Positions 6,599 through 14,987 of a stretch of 31,444 nt of DNA are shown here, one piece after another (positions within the stretch are counted from its first letter, which is position 1; the number at the start of each line of letters is the position of its first letter). The notes below the pieces were generated by a model. That model saw only the letters and a program-made list of their open reading frames with translations, did not search any database and was not told the DNA's origin. The DNA lies in assembly GCA_030018875.1 (NCBI GenBank), contig JASEHK010000001.1:1-31444 (forward strand). Direction: 5' to 3'. The position numbers and the translations under genes are program-made. This DNA is from Endomicrobiia bacterium. GTDB lineage: Bacteria > Elusimicrobiota > Endomicrobiia > PHAN01.

Positions 6599-8635
6599 TT
6601 ATCCCCTCGTTCCAGCGACAAAAGTCGGGCTTTTTATCCTAAATTTTCCCCGGCCGTTGTATATTACTATCTGCCTTATGCTATTGAAAGATTTTGCACT
6701 GAACGCGCCGGGGTTGGATTTCAGTAGCGTGAATTTCTGCGGTTCGTCGGCAGGGTTATAGATTTCGATTTCGGCGCCGGAAAAACCCTCGGTTTTTATC
6801 AGTTTCGCGCAAAGATTTGTCCCGGGGATCGGTTGCGGTATGATTTTTTCGGGCCATAACTCTGACGGTATCCCGCGCCACTCTTCATACTTTACGCTCT
6901 TATGGTTGTTTACTTCGGCATCGGCGCAGTCGTCAACCAAAAAGAGAAATTTGGTTTCATCCTCGCTAATCTCTTCAAAATTCGGTTTCCGGGCAAGATT
7001 CCATATTAGTTTCTGTTTAAAGTCATGGCCGACTTCAGGATGCAGGGAAAAGTATTTAAGGATTTTTAGATACATCGGGATGTCGCGCATTTCATAGCCG
7101 AAAACACAGGGCTCCTCCGCCTCGGGGCCGGGTTTTCCCTCGTCAAGACAAAACGCTTCCAGATTAAAACGAATCTTTGAACGCGGGGGAATCACGGTCT
7201 CTGTCGGGTCGTCTCGCAGCATCTTTTCCGCATCGGGAGAATCCGTGATATCGGCAAGTGAGTCCGGGTCAAAATCAAGTTCCGTGACGAATCCCGGCAC
7301 ATTATCAATGCCTCTTTTCGTCCATTTTTCAAGGTCGTTATTCGAAGTTACGTTAAACTTCAATAAATCCATCACATCTTTCTTCCACTGTTCCGTCGAG
7401 GAATGAATGACCCTTCCGATGAAAAGATGGCGCAACTCGCGGAGCGCCGGTATTTTAGCGATGGCGAAATTATATTTCTGATACTGCGGCTCTTTGAGCC
7501 GTTCGTCCGGTAAATAAATCGGTTCTCTCCTGAAGTTTATGGCAAGCATACAACGATTTATTCTTATGGTAAAATTGTCCGTCTCCTTGTGCAAATCTTC
7601 GATATTCTTAAAATTCGGGTAATCTTTCCTGCTTGCGATTCTGAAGAAATAAGTTGCCTTGCCGGCGCCTTCGCCGGAAATTGCCTCCATGGCGACCGCG
7701 TTGCCGGGTTCGTCGGGGTTTTTGCTATACATCGGAATCAAAAACCAGATATACTCCCCGGTCAAATCGCCCAGAAGTCCGCGTTTTAATCCGATACACA
7801 TTTTCTTTTCTTGGGCGAGAGATTTCAAAAAATCGTATTCTTCTTTTATCCCCGCCACCTCCAATTTCTTTTCTAATTCGGTCCAGAGTTCCGGAGAAAT
7901 TGATTCTATGTCGCTTCTTCGCGCCGCCTTGCCTTCTTTCATAAGTCGGGCGGCTCGTCTTATAACCGACGGGTCGGATTTAGGCAATAAATCTTTGAGC
8001 GACGATTGAACTTTGAGAGAAAGTTCGTTAATAGAGTCGGAGAGAGTTTTTGCAAACGGGTCGAATTGTCCGCCCATTTTTGAAAAGACAAATTTTTCTC
8101 CGAAGTCAGTTGTCATCGCAAGGATAAAATCTTCGCCGCAAATTTCTAAAATGTCGCTGTAAGGTATTCTTACGAGTTCTCCTTTTTCCGGTATCAATAC
8201 CAATGCAGTTTCATATAAACGCGGTTCGCATTTTCCTCTTTGTTTTTCATTGCCGCCGTCGTCAAAATAAACAAACTCCGCTTCCGCGGCGGATTTCTTG
8301 AGCGTTTCTTGCATCAACATATCTTTCAAGATTATTTCATTGCGCAAACGCGAAAGAACTCTCATAAAATCTTCGTGCTTGTAGCCGAGATTGAAAATTG
8401 TAAGTCTTTCTTTTGAAGTCAGGGCGAGATAAATTTTATAGTCGCCCCCGGAAATTTCAAGAATATCCCTCAGAGAAAAAAATAACGGCTCGCCGAACTT
8501 CGGCATGACGACAATGTTTTCTTCCTTCAATATGACTTGAGCATCGTTGCTCGCCGCCGTTTGGCTTGCCTCATCACTCAAAGAATAACTCGCGCGGCAT
8601 TCCATAATGATTTCTTGTTTATTTTCTTCGCTCAT
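6599..8635 (-). CDS. 678-aa multidomain protein with duplicated PH-like modules, function unknown
   Basis: Residues about 38-100 and 143-205 are an internal duplication: each has beta strands, then a conserved SLRDILEISGGDY or PYSDILEICGEDF segment, more strands and a final helix. This pattern is like bacterial PH/GRAM-type domains. A third, more distant module may span 278-425. A further region around 487-549 has FCLDEGKPGPEAEEP followed by HPEV and KLIWNL, a combination I recall from other uncharacterised proteins but cannot name. The C-terminal 600-678 is beta-rich. No signal peptide or membrane helix is seen. An AGGA site precedes the ATG. It is first in a minus-strand run with the M15 protein, secreted protein and zinc-ribbon genes, so it is probably the core of that unit. 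No catalytic motif was found. Confidence 0.72.
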   Translation of the reverse strand: MSEENKQEIIMECRASYSLSDEASQTAASNDAQVILKEENIVVMPKFGEPLFFSLRDILEISGGDYKIYLALTSKERLTIFNLGYKHEDFMRVLSRLRNEIILKDMLMQETLKKSAAEAEFVYFDDGGNEKQRGKCEPRLYETALVLIPEKGELVRIPYSDILEICGEDFILAMTTDFGEKFVFSKMGGQFDPFAKTLSDSINELSLKVQSSLKDLLPKSDPSVIRRAARLMKEGKAARRSDIESISPELWTELEKKLEVAGIKEEYDFLKSLAQEKKMCIGLKRGLLGDLTGEYIWFLIPMYSKNPDEPGNAVAMEAISGEGAGKATYFFRIASRKDYPNFKNIEDLHKETDNFTIRINRCMLAINFRREPIYLPDERLKEPQYQKYNFAIAKIPALRELRHLFIGRVIHSSTEQWKKDVMDLLKFNVTSNNDLEKWTKRGIDNVPGFVTELDFDPDSLADITDSPDAEKMLRDDPTETVIPPRSKIRFNLEAFCLDEGKPGPEAEEPCVFGYEMRDIPMYLKILKYFSLHPEVGHDFKQKLIWNLARKPNFEEISEDETKFLFLVDDCADAEVNNHKSVKYEEWRGIPSELWPEKIIPQPIPGTNLCAKLIKTEGFSGAEIEIYNPADEPQKFTLLKSNPGAFSAKSFNSIRQIVIYNGRGKFRIKSPTFVAGTRG

Positions 8636-8720
8636 AATTATTTCCTACCGAATATCTTGATTCGTCCCCAAAACTCTTTCCCCTTATAGCGGGCGAAGGA
8701 GCGCCCGGACATAAGTAAAT

Positions 8721-8850
8721 TATATAAAAAAAGGATGCGCCAAACGTGATTACGGGCGGGAGCGCGGGCGGTAGGTACGGGTGTTTCCGTGGGAGAAATG
8801 GTGGTTTGAATATGTCTCCGAGGATTTTTCCGTTTTGAAAAAGTGGGGAA
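8721..8850. repeat. Possible diverged intergenic repeat, copy B
   Basis: Partner of 3108-3235. Shared order: TATA and A-run, GCGCC/GCGTC segment, G-rich stretch, CGGGTGTTT, then TCCGAGGATTTTTCCGTT. The alignment needs gaps and identity is moderate, so relatedness is tentative. The two copies enclose the accessory island. Confidence 0.3.
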
Positions 8851-8883
8851 GGGGAGGACTTTATGGTTAGGTTGCCAGATGAT

Positions 8884-8912
8884 TTGAAAAGCGAAATGGA
8901 CTTTGATATAAT
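8884..8912 (+). promoter_or_regulatory. Sigma70-type promoter for the cyclophilin-DJ-1 gene
   Basis: TTGAAA (8884-8889) and a perfect TATAAT (8907-8912) are separated by exactly 17 bases. Transcription would start near 8919 and give a leader of about 64 bases before the ATG at 8983, which has a GGGAGG ribosome site. Confidence 0.7.
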
Positions 8913-8982
8913 CGTTTCGAAGTTTGAAATAAACTCTGCGAAAATCATTTGACATTATCGTGAAAATCATAGGGAGGTTTTT

Positions 8983-10131
8983 ATGAGGAAACTAATAAAA
9001 TGCGCGGCGACGGCGGCGGCTTTTTTTGCGGCGGCCAACTCGGCGGGCGCGAAAGAGGGTGTTAAAATGAAAGCGATAATAGACACTACGATGGGCAAGA
9101 TAACGGTTGAACTTTTCGACGACAAAGCTCCGGTTACCGTGGAAAATTTCGTGGGTTTGACCGAGGGCACGAAGGAGTTTGCGGATTCCAAAACGGGGCA
9201 GCCGTCGAAACGCCGCTTTTACGACGGGCTGAAGTTTCACAGGGTCATACCGGAGTTTATGATTCAGGGAGGATGTCCTCTCGGCGCCGGAACCGGCGGG
9301 CCGGGGTATCGTTTCAAAGACGAGATATCGGACTTAAAATTCGACAGGCCCGGGCGTCTGGCGATGGCCAACTCGGGGCCCGGCACCAACGGCAGTCAGT
9401 TTTTCATCACGGAAGTTCCGACCCCGTGGCTCGACGGAAGACACACCATATTCGGGCAAGTGACGGAGGGACAGGATATAGTCAACAGGATAGCCCGCGT
9501 TCCGAAAGGCCCGCGCGACGCGCCTGCGTCGGATGTGGTTGTAAAATCAATCAGGATAATACGAGGTATGAGCGCCGCCGCCGGACTCAAGGGCAAGACC
9601 GATGCGCCGAAAGAGACCGCGAGATTGAAAAAGGTCATTTTTGTTACGGCTCCGGTAAATTTCCGCGACGAAGAATACTTCGAGCCCAAAAAAATAATCG
9701 AGGCAGCGGGAATAAAGGTCGTGACGGTATCGTTAAAAACCGGAACACTTGCGGGTATGATGGGCGGCAAGACCGAATCCGACGGAATTATTCAGGACAT
9801 CAATCCGTCGGAGTACGAGGGCGTGGTTTTTATCGGCGGCTCGGGCGCCGAGATATTCTGGGACAACCCCTCGGCTCATGCGCTTGCGAGGCACTTCGCC
9901 GAAAACTCAAAGACCGTCGGGGCCATTTGCGCAGCGCCCGTGACGCTTGAAAAAGCCGGCGTGCTCAAAGGCAAAAAAGTCGCCGCGTTTCCGTCGGTCA
10001 AAAAGGAGTTCAAGAGTGGAACATACACCGGCAACAGGATTGAAACCGACGGAAGGATAGTAACCGCCGCAGGTCCTGAAGTCGCGGCCGACTTCGCAAA
10101 AGCTGTTCTCGAATCGCTGTCGAAGCAGTAA
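8983..10131 (+). CDS. Exported cyclophilin-type peptidyl-prolyl isomerase fused to a DJ-1/PfpI domain
   Basis: A 382-aa protein. Residues 1-23 are a Sec signal peptide (Ala-rich core, cleavage near SAGA-KE). Residues about 27-195 form a cyclophilin with the active-site pattern FHRVIPEFMIQGG (Arg87, Phe92, Gln95), MANSGPGTNGSQFFIT and DGRHTIFG (His154), so isomerase activity is expected. Residues about 216-380 form a DJ-1/PfpI domain with IGGSGAE and the nucleophile elbow GAICAAPVTL (Cys316); the acidic residue near 280-290 is less clear. The family gives a protein-folding role for the first part and deglycase/chaperone/protease-like activities for the second. The fusion implies a periplasmic protein-quality function. 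It has its own promoter and lies between divergent and convergent neighbours, so it is probably transcribed alone. Confidence 0.9.
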   Translation: MRKLIKCAATAAAFFAAANSAGAKEGVKMKAIIDTTMGKITVELFDDKAPVTVENFVGLTEGTKEFADSKTGQPSKRRFYDGLKFHRVIPEFMIQGGCPLGAGTGGPGYRFKDEISDLKFDRPGRLAMANSGPGTNGSQFFITEVPTPWLDGRHTIFGQVTEGQDIVNRIARVPKGPRDAPASDVVVKSIRIIRGMSAAAGLKGKTDAPKETARLKKVIFVTAPVNFRDEEYFEPKKIIEAAGIKVVTVSLKTGTLAGMMGGKTESDGIIQDINPSEYEGVVFIGGSGAEIFWDNPSAHALARHFAENSKTVGAICAAPVTLEKAGVLKGKKVAAFPSVKKEFKSGTYTGNRIETDGRIVTAAGPEVAADFAKAVLESLSKQ

Positions 10132-10235
10132 ACTCCGCGCCATTAGTCTACTGCGAAATAATTTACTTGTAGAAAGCGGCAATTGTGCCGGAAGGTTTCA
10201 AAAAGATGGAAGGCAGGAAGGAATAAAGAGAGAAT

Positions 10236-10841
10236 CTATTTCTTAATAAGATACACGGCCTCTTCGGCAAAGAGATTCGGCAGAACTCCCACGCGGCGCG
10301 CGCCGGTGAAAAATTCCCTTTTTTCCACGATTATTTTCTTTTCTTGAAGATAATCCTCAAAATCACGGACGCTCAAAAAATGAAGATTCGGAGTGTCGTG
10401 CCATTTGTACGGCAGAGACGGCGTAACCGGCGCTCTGCCCGAAAAGAATATCTGGGCGCGGGATTTTAGATGAGCGAAATTGGGAAAGCCCGCGACGACT
10501 TTTCTGCCCACGCGAAGCGCCTCGTCAAGAATCACCGACGGACGCCTGACCTGCTGGAAAGTGTCAAGCAAAATCACGTAGTCGAAGGACTTATCGGCGA
10601 AATCCTTCAATCCTCCCTCAATATCCTCATGCAAAACGCTTAACCCCCGCGCGACGCATTCGTATATCGCTCGCTCGTCTATCTCTATGCCCGTTGCGCG
10701 GGCTTTTTTTTCGCCCGCGAGACGCGCCAGAAGCTCCCCTGAACCGCATCCCAAATCAAGCACTGATGATTTTTCGCCAACCCACAACACCACGGCGTCG
10801 TAGGTAGGATTCTTTTTTTCAAATGGCATGGTTGTCCTCAT
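10236..10841 (-). CDS. metW: Methionine biosynthesis protein MetW
   Basis: A class I SAM-dependent methyltransferase-fold protein of 201 aa with VLDLGCGSGELL (SAM-binding motif I), GIEIDE and the MetW-typical central part DYVILLDTFQQVRRP and GFPNFAHLKSRAQIFFSGRAPV. MetW is known to act with MetX in making O-acylated homoserine. The first ATG overlaps the metX stop as ATGA. A second ATG at 10829, with GAGG 6-7 bases upstream, is also a plausible start. It is the last gene of the rrf2-metY-cysK-metX-metW run and converges on the cyclophilin-DJ-1 gene. Confidence 0.92.
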   Translation of the reverse strand: MRTTMPFEKKNPTYDAVVLWVGEKSSVLDLGCGSGELLARLAGEKKARATGIEIDERAIYECVARGLSVLHEDIEGGLKDFADKSFDYVILLDTFQQVRRPSVILDEALRVGRKVVAGFPNFAHLKSRAQIFFSGRAPVTPSLPYKWHDTPNLHFLSVRDFEDYLQEKKIIVEKREFFTGARRVGVLPNLFAEEAVYLIKK

Positions 10842-11995
10842 TCCTTAATTTCTCGGCTTAAACGGCTCTCGGATTTGCCGACGCGCTCAAGAAAGTGTCC
10901 GATAAGATGTGTCTCTTCCTCGGTCTCCAAAAGAAAAGCGTCGTGGCCGTAGGTTGACTCTATCTCACAATAGGTAACGTCCGCGCCGGCTATTTTAAGC
11001 GCCCGCACGATGTTCTGCGTTTGGTAAGACGGATAAAGCCAGTCGGACTTAAACGAAATGGCCAACACCTTGGCCTTAAGCCCCTCGAAAACCTCGGCTA
11101 ACGGACGGCCTCCAGCGGGATCGAAATAGTCAAGGGCCTTGGTTATGTAAAGGTAAGAGTTCGCGTCAAAGCGCTTAACGAAACTCTCGCCTCTGTATTT
11201 AAGGTATCCCTCCACCTCGAAATCCGGCTCGAATTTGAAAGCCGGCCGCCCACCCGGTTTGGAGCGTCGCCCGAACTTTTCGGCCATAGAGACGTCGGAC
11301 ATATAAGTGATATGCCCGAGCATGCGGGCGACGGAGAGCCCCCTGGACGGAAAAGATATTCCGTAGTAATCGCCGCCGCGCCAATCGGGGTCGGCCATCA
11401 CGGCCTGCCTGCCCACCTCGGAAAAAGCTATCTGCTGCGGCGAATGTTTCGCGGTAGTGGCTATCGGTATGGCCGATGCGATTTTGTCGGGGTGGTAAGC
11501 GAGCCACTCAAGAGTCTGCATCCCGCCCATCGAGCCTCCGGCGACGGACAAAAGTTTTTCTATTCCAAGATAATCTATAAACCTCAACTGCGCGGCGACC
11601 ATGTCTTTTATAGTTATCGTCGGAAATGCCGCCCCATATGGCCGCCCCGTGACCGGATCCACGCAAGACGGGCCGGTCGTGCCCATACATCCGCCCAAAA
11701 CATTCAGGCATATCACAAAGTATTTGTCGGTGTCGAACGCCTTGCCGGGGCCTATCATATCGTCCCACCAGCCGGGTTTTTCGTCGCCTTTGTGATACCC
11801 CGCCGCGTGAGCGTCGCCCGTAAGCGCGTGTTCGATGAGAATGGCGTTGGATTTTTTTTCATCGAGACTGCCGTAGGTTTCGTAGGCGAGCGTGACGGAA
11901 GATAATTTTTCCGACGATTCAAGCTCCAAACCGTCTGAAAAAGTAAAATATTTAGTCTCGACTATGCCGAGACTGCTGTCTTTTGTCTTATCCAT
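10838..11995 (-). CDS. metX: Homoserine O-acetyltransferase MetX
   Basis: A 385-aa alpha/beta-hydrolase-fold acyltransferase, normal length for MetX. It transfers an acyl group from acetyl-CoA to homoserine. Visible signatures: HALTGDAHAAG, NVLGGCMGTTGPS, the nucleophile elbow GGSMGGMQ (Ser155), SFKSDWLYP (Asp318) and the catalytic GHDAFLL (His351). GGAG lies about 10 bases before the ATG. The product feeds the MetY encoded two genes upstream and MetW is coupled directly behind, as in many bacteria. Acetyl rather than succinyl specificity is inferred from the family and from MetY; the sequence alone does not prove it. Confidence 0.95.
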   Translation of the reverse strand: MDKTKDSSLGIVETKYFTFSDGLELESSEKLSSVTLAYETYGSLDEKKSNAILIEHALTGDAHAAGYHKGDEKPGWWDDMIGPGKAFDTDKYFVICLNVLGGCMGTTGPSCVDPVTGRPYGAAFPTITIKDMVAAQLRFIDYLGIEKLLSVAGGSMGGMQTLEWLAYHPDKIASAIPIATTAKHSPQQIAFSEVGRQAVMADPDWRGGDYYGISFPSRGLSVARMLGHITYMSDVSMAEKFGRRSKPGGRPAFKFEPDFEVEGYLKYRGESFVKRFDANSYLYITKALDYFDPAGGRPLAEVFEGLKAKVLAISFKSDWLYPSYQTQNIVRALKIAGADVTYCEIESTYGHDAFLLETEEETHLIGHFLERVGKSESRLSREIKE

Positions 11996-12069
11996 TTTTC
12001 GTTCTCCCGCCCGTTTTATAGAAGATACTTCTTGCTTCTTGTCCCTCGATTATCTCAACTTCTTGCTTT

Positions 12070-12996
12070 TTATTTTTCAAAAAGCCACGTGGATAAATAT
12101 CTTTCGCCGGTGTCGGGCAAAATAACCAAAACGGTCTTGCCGGAGTTCTGGGGCCTGCGCGCGACCTCTACGGCCGCGTACAGAGCCGCGCCCGACGATA
12201 CGCCGGCGAGTATTCCCTCTTCACGCGCAAGACGACGAGCGATGGCGCCGGCATGCTCGTTTGAAACCGTGAATATCTCGTCTATTACCGAGCGGTTCAG
12301 AATATCGGGGACGAAACCTGCGCCGATGCCTTGTATTTTGTGTGGTCCGGGTTTTTCTCCGGAGAGAACCGCCGAATCTTTGGGCTCGACGGCAACCACG
12401 CGGATGGAGGGTTTTCTCTTCTTCAATACTTCGCCCACGCCGGTTATGGTGCCGCCGGTGCCCACACCCGCTACGAAAATATCCACCGCGCCGTCGGTGT
12501 CGCGCCAGATTTCCTCGGCGGTTGTCGTCCTGTGTATCTGCGCATTGCTCTTATTCTTAAACTGTTGCGGCAGAAAACTTCCCGGGAGCGCGCGCGCAAT
12601 CTCCCCGGCTTTCTCGACGGCGCCGCGCATTCCTTTGGCGCCCTCGGTGAGCACAAGTTCCGCGCCGAATATTTTCAGAAGTTGCCTGCGTTCCACGCTC
12701 ATAGTATCCGGCATCGTCAGTATAAGGCGATAGCCCTTTGCCGCGGCCGTAAAAGCAAGAGCCACGCCTGTATTGCCCGACGTCGGCTCGACGATGACCG
12801 AGCCCTTTTTGAGAAGACCTTTTTTTTCGGCGGCTTCTACCATCGAGACGCCTATGCGGTCTTTGACGCTCGACAAAGGGTTGAACGATTCGAGTTTCGC
12901 CAGAACCGTGGCGCACGGAGCCGATGCGATATGATTTATTCTGACTATGGGCGTGTTACCCGTTGTTTTTGTTATGTCTTCAAAAATTCTTGACAC
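12070..12996 (-). CDS. cysK: Cysteine synthase (O-acetylserine sulfhydrylase)
   Basis: A 308-aa PLP enzyme of fold type II. The PLP lysine is in NPLSSVKDRI (Lys45), the substrate loop is PTSGNTG (71-77), and the phosphate-binding GVGTGGTITG is present. It joins sulfide to O-acetylserine to make cysteine. The start is GTG, fixed by GGAGG 6-7 bases upstream; length and motifs agree with CysK/CysM. It lies between metY and metX, so cysteine and homocysteine formation share one transcript. CysM-type or cystathionine beta-synthase-type use cannot be excluded from sequence alone. Confidence 0.93.
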   Translation of the reverse strand: MSRIFEDITKTTGNTPIVRINHIASAPCATVLAKLESFNPLSSVKDRIGVSMVEAAEKKGLLKKGSVIVEPTSGNTGVALAFTAAAKGYRLILTMPDTMSVERRQLLKIFGAELVLTEGAKGMRGAVEKAGEIARALPGSFLPQQFKNKSNAQIHRTTTAEEIWRDTDGAVDIFVAGVGTGGTITGVGEVLKKRKPSIRVVAVEPKDSAVLSGEKPGPHKIQGIGAGFVPDILNRSVIDEIFTVSNEHAGAIARRLAREEGILAGVSSGAALYAAVEVARRPQNSGKTVLVILPDTGERYLSTWLFEK

Positions 12997-13012
12997 AAAT
13001 TGCCTCCGTTTA

Positions 13013-13115
13013 ACGACACTGAATAGCGAGTAGTTTGCAGCGGCGCAACTTATCCCGATTTATCGGGATGTAAATTCGCTAAATTCGTCGGCTTGCGCCG
13101 ACCGCTGCCACTTCC
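13013..13115. other. Structured intergenic element between metY and cysK
   Basis: The 133-base gap between metY and cysK holds nested inverted repeats: an outer pair GCAGCGG (13037-13043) / CCGCTGC (13102-13108), a palindrome ATCCCGAT-TT-ATCGGGAT (13052-13069), a hairpin GTCGGC/GCCGAC (13087-13102) and a direct TAAATTCG pair. It could be an RNA processing or stability element or an inserted small repeat. No known riboswitch pattern was recognised. Confidence 0.45.
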
Positions 13116-13129
13116 CACTTCCCGCATTT

Positions 13130-14431
13130 TTACCCCAGCGCCTGTTCGATGTCGGCTATTATATCGTCGGGATGTTCCAGCCCGACAGAAAGCCGCACAA
13201 AGTCCGGCGTTACGCCGGTTGCGAGTTGTTCCTCTTGCGACAACTGCTGGTGTGTGGTCGAAGATGGATGAATCGCAAGCGTCTTTGCGTCTCCTATGTT
13301 GGCCAGATGTGAAACGAGTTTAAGAGAGTCAATGAACTTGCGCCCCGCCTCAAGCCCCCCTTTTATCCCGAAACCGACTATGGCGCCGGCGCCAAACGGC
13401 AGATATTTATTAGTCCGCGCGTATTCCGGGCTCGATTTGAGGCCCGGATAATTGACCCATGCGACCTTCGGGCGCTTTCCGAGATACTCGGCGACTTTGA
13501 GCGCGTTTTCCGAGTGGCGCGCCATTCTTAAATGAAGCGTCTCAAGCCCCTGCAAAAATAAAAACGCGTTAAAGGGCGACAGCGCGGGGCCGATATCGCG
13601 CAGCAACGTAACGCGCGCCTTTATAATGTAGGCGATGTTGCCCAGGGTCTTCAACGCCTCCACGAAGTTTATGCCGTGATAGCTCGGCTCCGGGTCGGCT
13701 ATCGTCGGGAACTTCGATTTGCCGTTCTCTTTTACGGTCCAGTCGAACTTTCCGGAATCCACTATGAGCCCGCCTATCGAAGTGCCGTGCCCGCCGATGA
13801 ACTTCGTCGCGGAATAAACGGATATGTCCACTCCGAAATCGAACGGTTTCAAGAGATAAGGCGACACCGTGTTATCGAGGATAAAAGGCAGATTCGCGGC
13901 GTGAGCGATTTTTGATATGCCCTCGAGGTCGGCGACGTCGAGCTTCGGATTGCCGATGGACTCGGCGTAAACGGCTTTCGTCGCGGGCGTGATGGCTTTG
14001 CGCAAAGCGTCGAGGTCGTTCGATTTCACGAACTTTACTTTAATGCCGAAACGCGGGAGCGTATAGTGAAATAAATTATAGGTTCCGCCGTATAGATTGT
14101 CGGCCGAGACGATTTCGTCGCCTGCGCGGGTGAGATTCAATATCGCCAACGTTATGGCCGATTGCCCCGACGCGACTGCAAGCGCCCCCGCCCCGCCGTC
14201 AAGAAGCGCGAGACGCCTCTCAAGCACGTCGGTCGTCGGGTTCATTATTCGCGTGTAGATATTTCCGAACTCTTTTAACGCGAATAAATTTGCCGCATGC
14301 TCCGTGTCGCGGAACTGATACGACGTCGTCTGATAAATCGGCACGGCGCGCGCTCCCGTGGCGGTATCCGGCGTTTGCGCGCCATGCAAAAGAATCGTTT
14401 CGGGCCTCAACTGCTGTTTTTCGTTTGACAT
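13130..14431 (-). CDS. metY: O-acetylhomoserine sulfhydrylase (MetY)
   Basis: A 433-aa PLP enzyme of the Cys/Met metabolism family. Signatures: GAQTPDTATGARAVPIYQT, YTRIMNPTTDVLERR, SGQSAITLAI, and the PLP lysine in SATKFIGGHGTS (Lys210). It uses sulfide to turn O-acetylhomoserine into homocysteine by direct sulfhydrylation. The length (about 430) and long ALDYSRF-like C-terminal part fit MetY better than cystathionine gamma-synthase (about 390). GGAGG lies well placed before the ATG. It follows the Rrf2 regulator by 79 bases and precedes cysK and metX, giving a complete sulfide-to-homocysteine branch. Confidence 0.94.
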   Translation of the reverse strand: MSNEKQQLRPETILLHGAQTPDTATGARAVPIYQTTSYQFRDTEHAANLFALKEFGNIYTRIMNPTTDVLERRLALLDGGAGALAVASGQSAITLAILNLTRAGDEIVSADNLYGGTYNLFHYTLPRFGIKVKFVKSNDLDALRKAITPATKAVYAESIGNPKLDVADLEGISKIAHAANLPFILDNTVSPYLLKPFDFGVDISVYSATKFIGGHGTSIGGLIVDSGKFDWTVKENGKSKFPTIADPEPSYHGINFVEALKTLGNIAYIIKARVTLLRDIGPALSPFNAFLFLQGLETLHLRMARHSENALKVAEYLGKRPKVAWVNYPGLKSSPEYARTNKYLPFGAGAIVGFGIKGGLEAGRKFIDSLKLVSHLANIGDAKTLAIHPSSTTHQQLSQEEQLATGVTPDFVRLSVGLEHPDDIIADIEQALG

Positions 14432-14510
14432 TTTAATTCCTCCCGACCCGCGCTTTGGCTGGGCATTAAATTATATTCTCCGTCGAAATAATAGACAAGT
14501 ATGCGAAAAA

Positions 14511-14957
14511 TTATATCGCGTAATCCGGCTCCGTCGTTTCGATTATTTTGACGCGATCGAGCATATCGGCGAAAGTCGTATGGTCCACGATACGATTTGT
14601 GTAATCTCGGATGTCGCGCCACATATCCACGAACGGACATCCGGCGAAGGCGCGGCACGACGATGGCTCGGTCTTGCTTACACAGGTTATCGGCGATGTC
14701 GCCCCGTCCGTCAGGCGAATAATCTCGCCGAGACGGATTTTTTCGGGCGGTTTCGCCAGAGCAATTCCTCCGTCGGGACCACGACGGCTTCTGACATAGC
14801 CCGCGCCTTTTAATATAAGTATTATCTGTTCCAGATATTTCTTGGGTATGTCTTGACGCTCCGATATGTCTTTCACGCGCACAAGTCCCTTTTCGTAATA
14901 CTGAGCAAGGTCGAGAATTATTTTAAGCGCGTAATCGCCTTTGTAAGTAAGTTTCAT
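14511..14957 (-). CDS. Rrf2 family (IscR/CymR-like) regulator with three-cysteine cluster
   Basis: A 148-aa winged-helix protein: the N-terminal DYALKIILDLA helix, the HTH region VRVKDISERQDIPKKYLEQI, the wing RSRRGPDGGIALAKP, and a loop with Cys92, Cys101 and Cys107 (CVSKTEPSSCRAFAGCPF). E. coli IscR binds [2Fe-2S] through Cys92/98/104, so Fe-S or redox sensing is plausible here. It is the first gene before metY-cysK-metX-metW, which suggests it controls cysteine/methionine synthesis, in the manner of CymR. A strong promoter with a palindrome at its -10 lies just upstream, so it probably autoregulates. The ribosome site before the ATG is weak. Confidence 0.9.
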   Translation of the reverse strand: MKLTYKGDYALKIILDLAQYYEKGLVRVKDISERQDIPKKYLEQIILILKGAGYVRSRRGPDGGIALAKPPEKIRLGEIIRLTDGATSPITCVSKTEPSSCRAFAGCPFVDMWRDIRDYTNRIVDHTTFADMLDRVKIIETTEPDYAI

Positions 14958-14987
14958 TTTTTCTTCGGCATCGCCGCGGAATGTTCA

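Larger units (their letters stand above)
8636..8982. other. Intergenic region with repeat copy B and a promoter for the cyclophilin-DJ-1 gene
   Basis: No gene is seen. Open frames here on the minus strand (to 8948 and 8970) lack ribosome sites and protein-like composition. The stretch holds the upstream region of the 678-aa gene, with a TATAAT-like box at 8719-8724 on the minus strand but no good -35. It also holds the possible repeat copy B and, on the plus strand, a good sigma70-type promoter at 8884-8912. Confidence 0.6.

Noticed and set aside
8638..8970. Two overlapping 110-codon open frames upstream of the 678-aa protein gene
   Set aside because: They lie in the intergenic repeat-like stretch and show no ribosome site or recognisable domain.
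10177..10190. CGGCA/TGCCG hairpin between the cyclophilin-DJ-1 and metW genes as a terminator
   Set aside because: The stem has only five pairs and no U-run follows on either strand.
14952..14974. Five-codon upstream open frame (MPKKK) ending in ATGA at the rrf2 start
   Set aside because: It has no ribosome site, and a frame this short occurs easily by chance.
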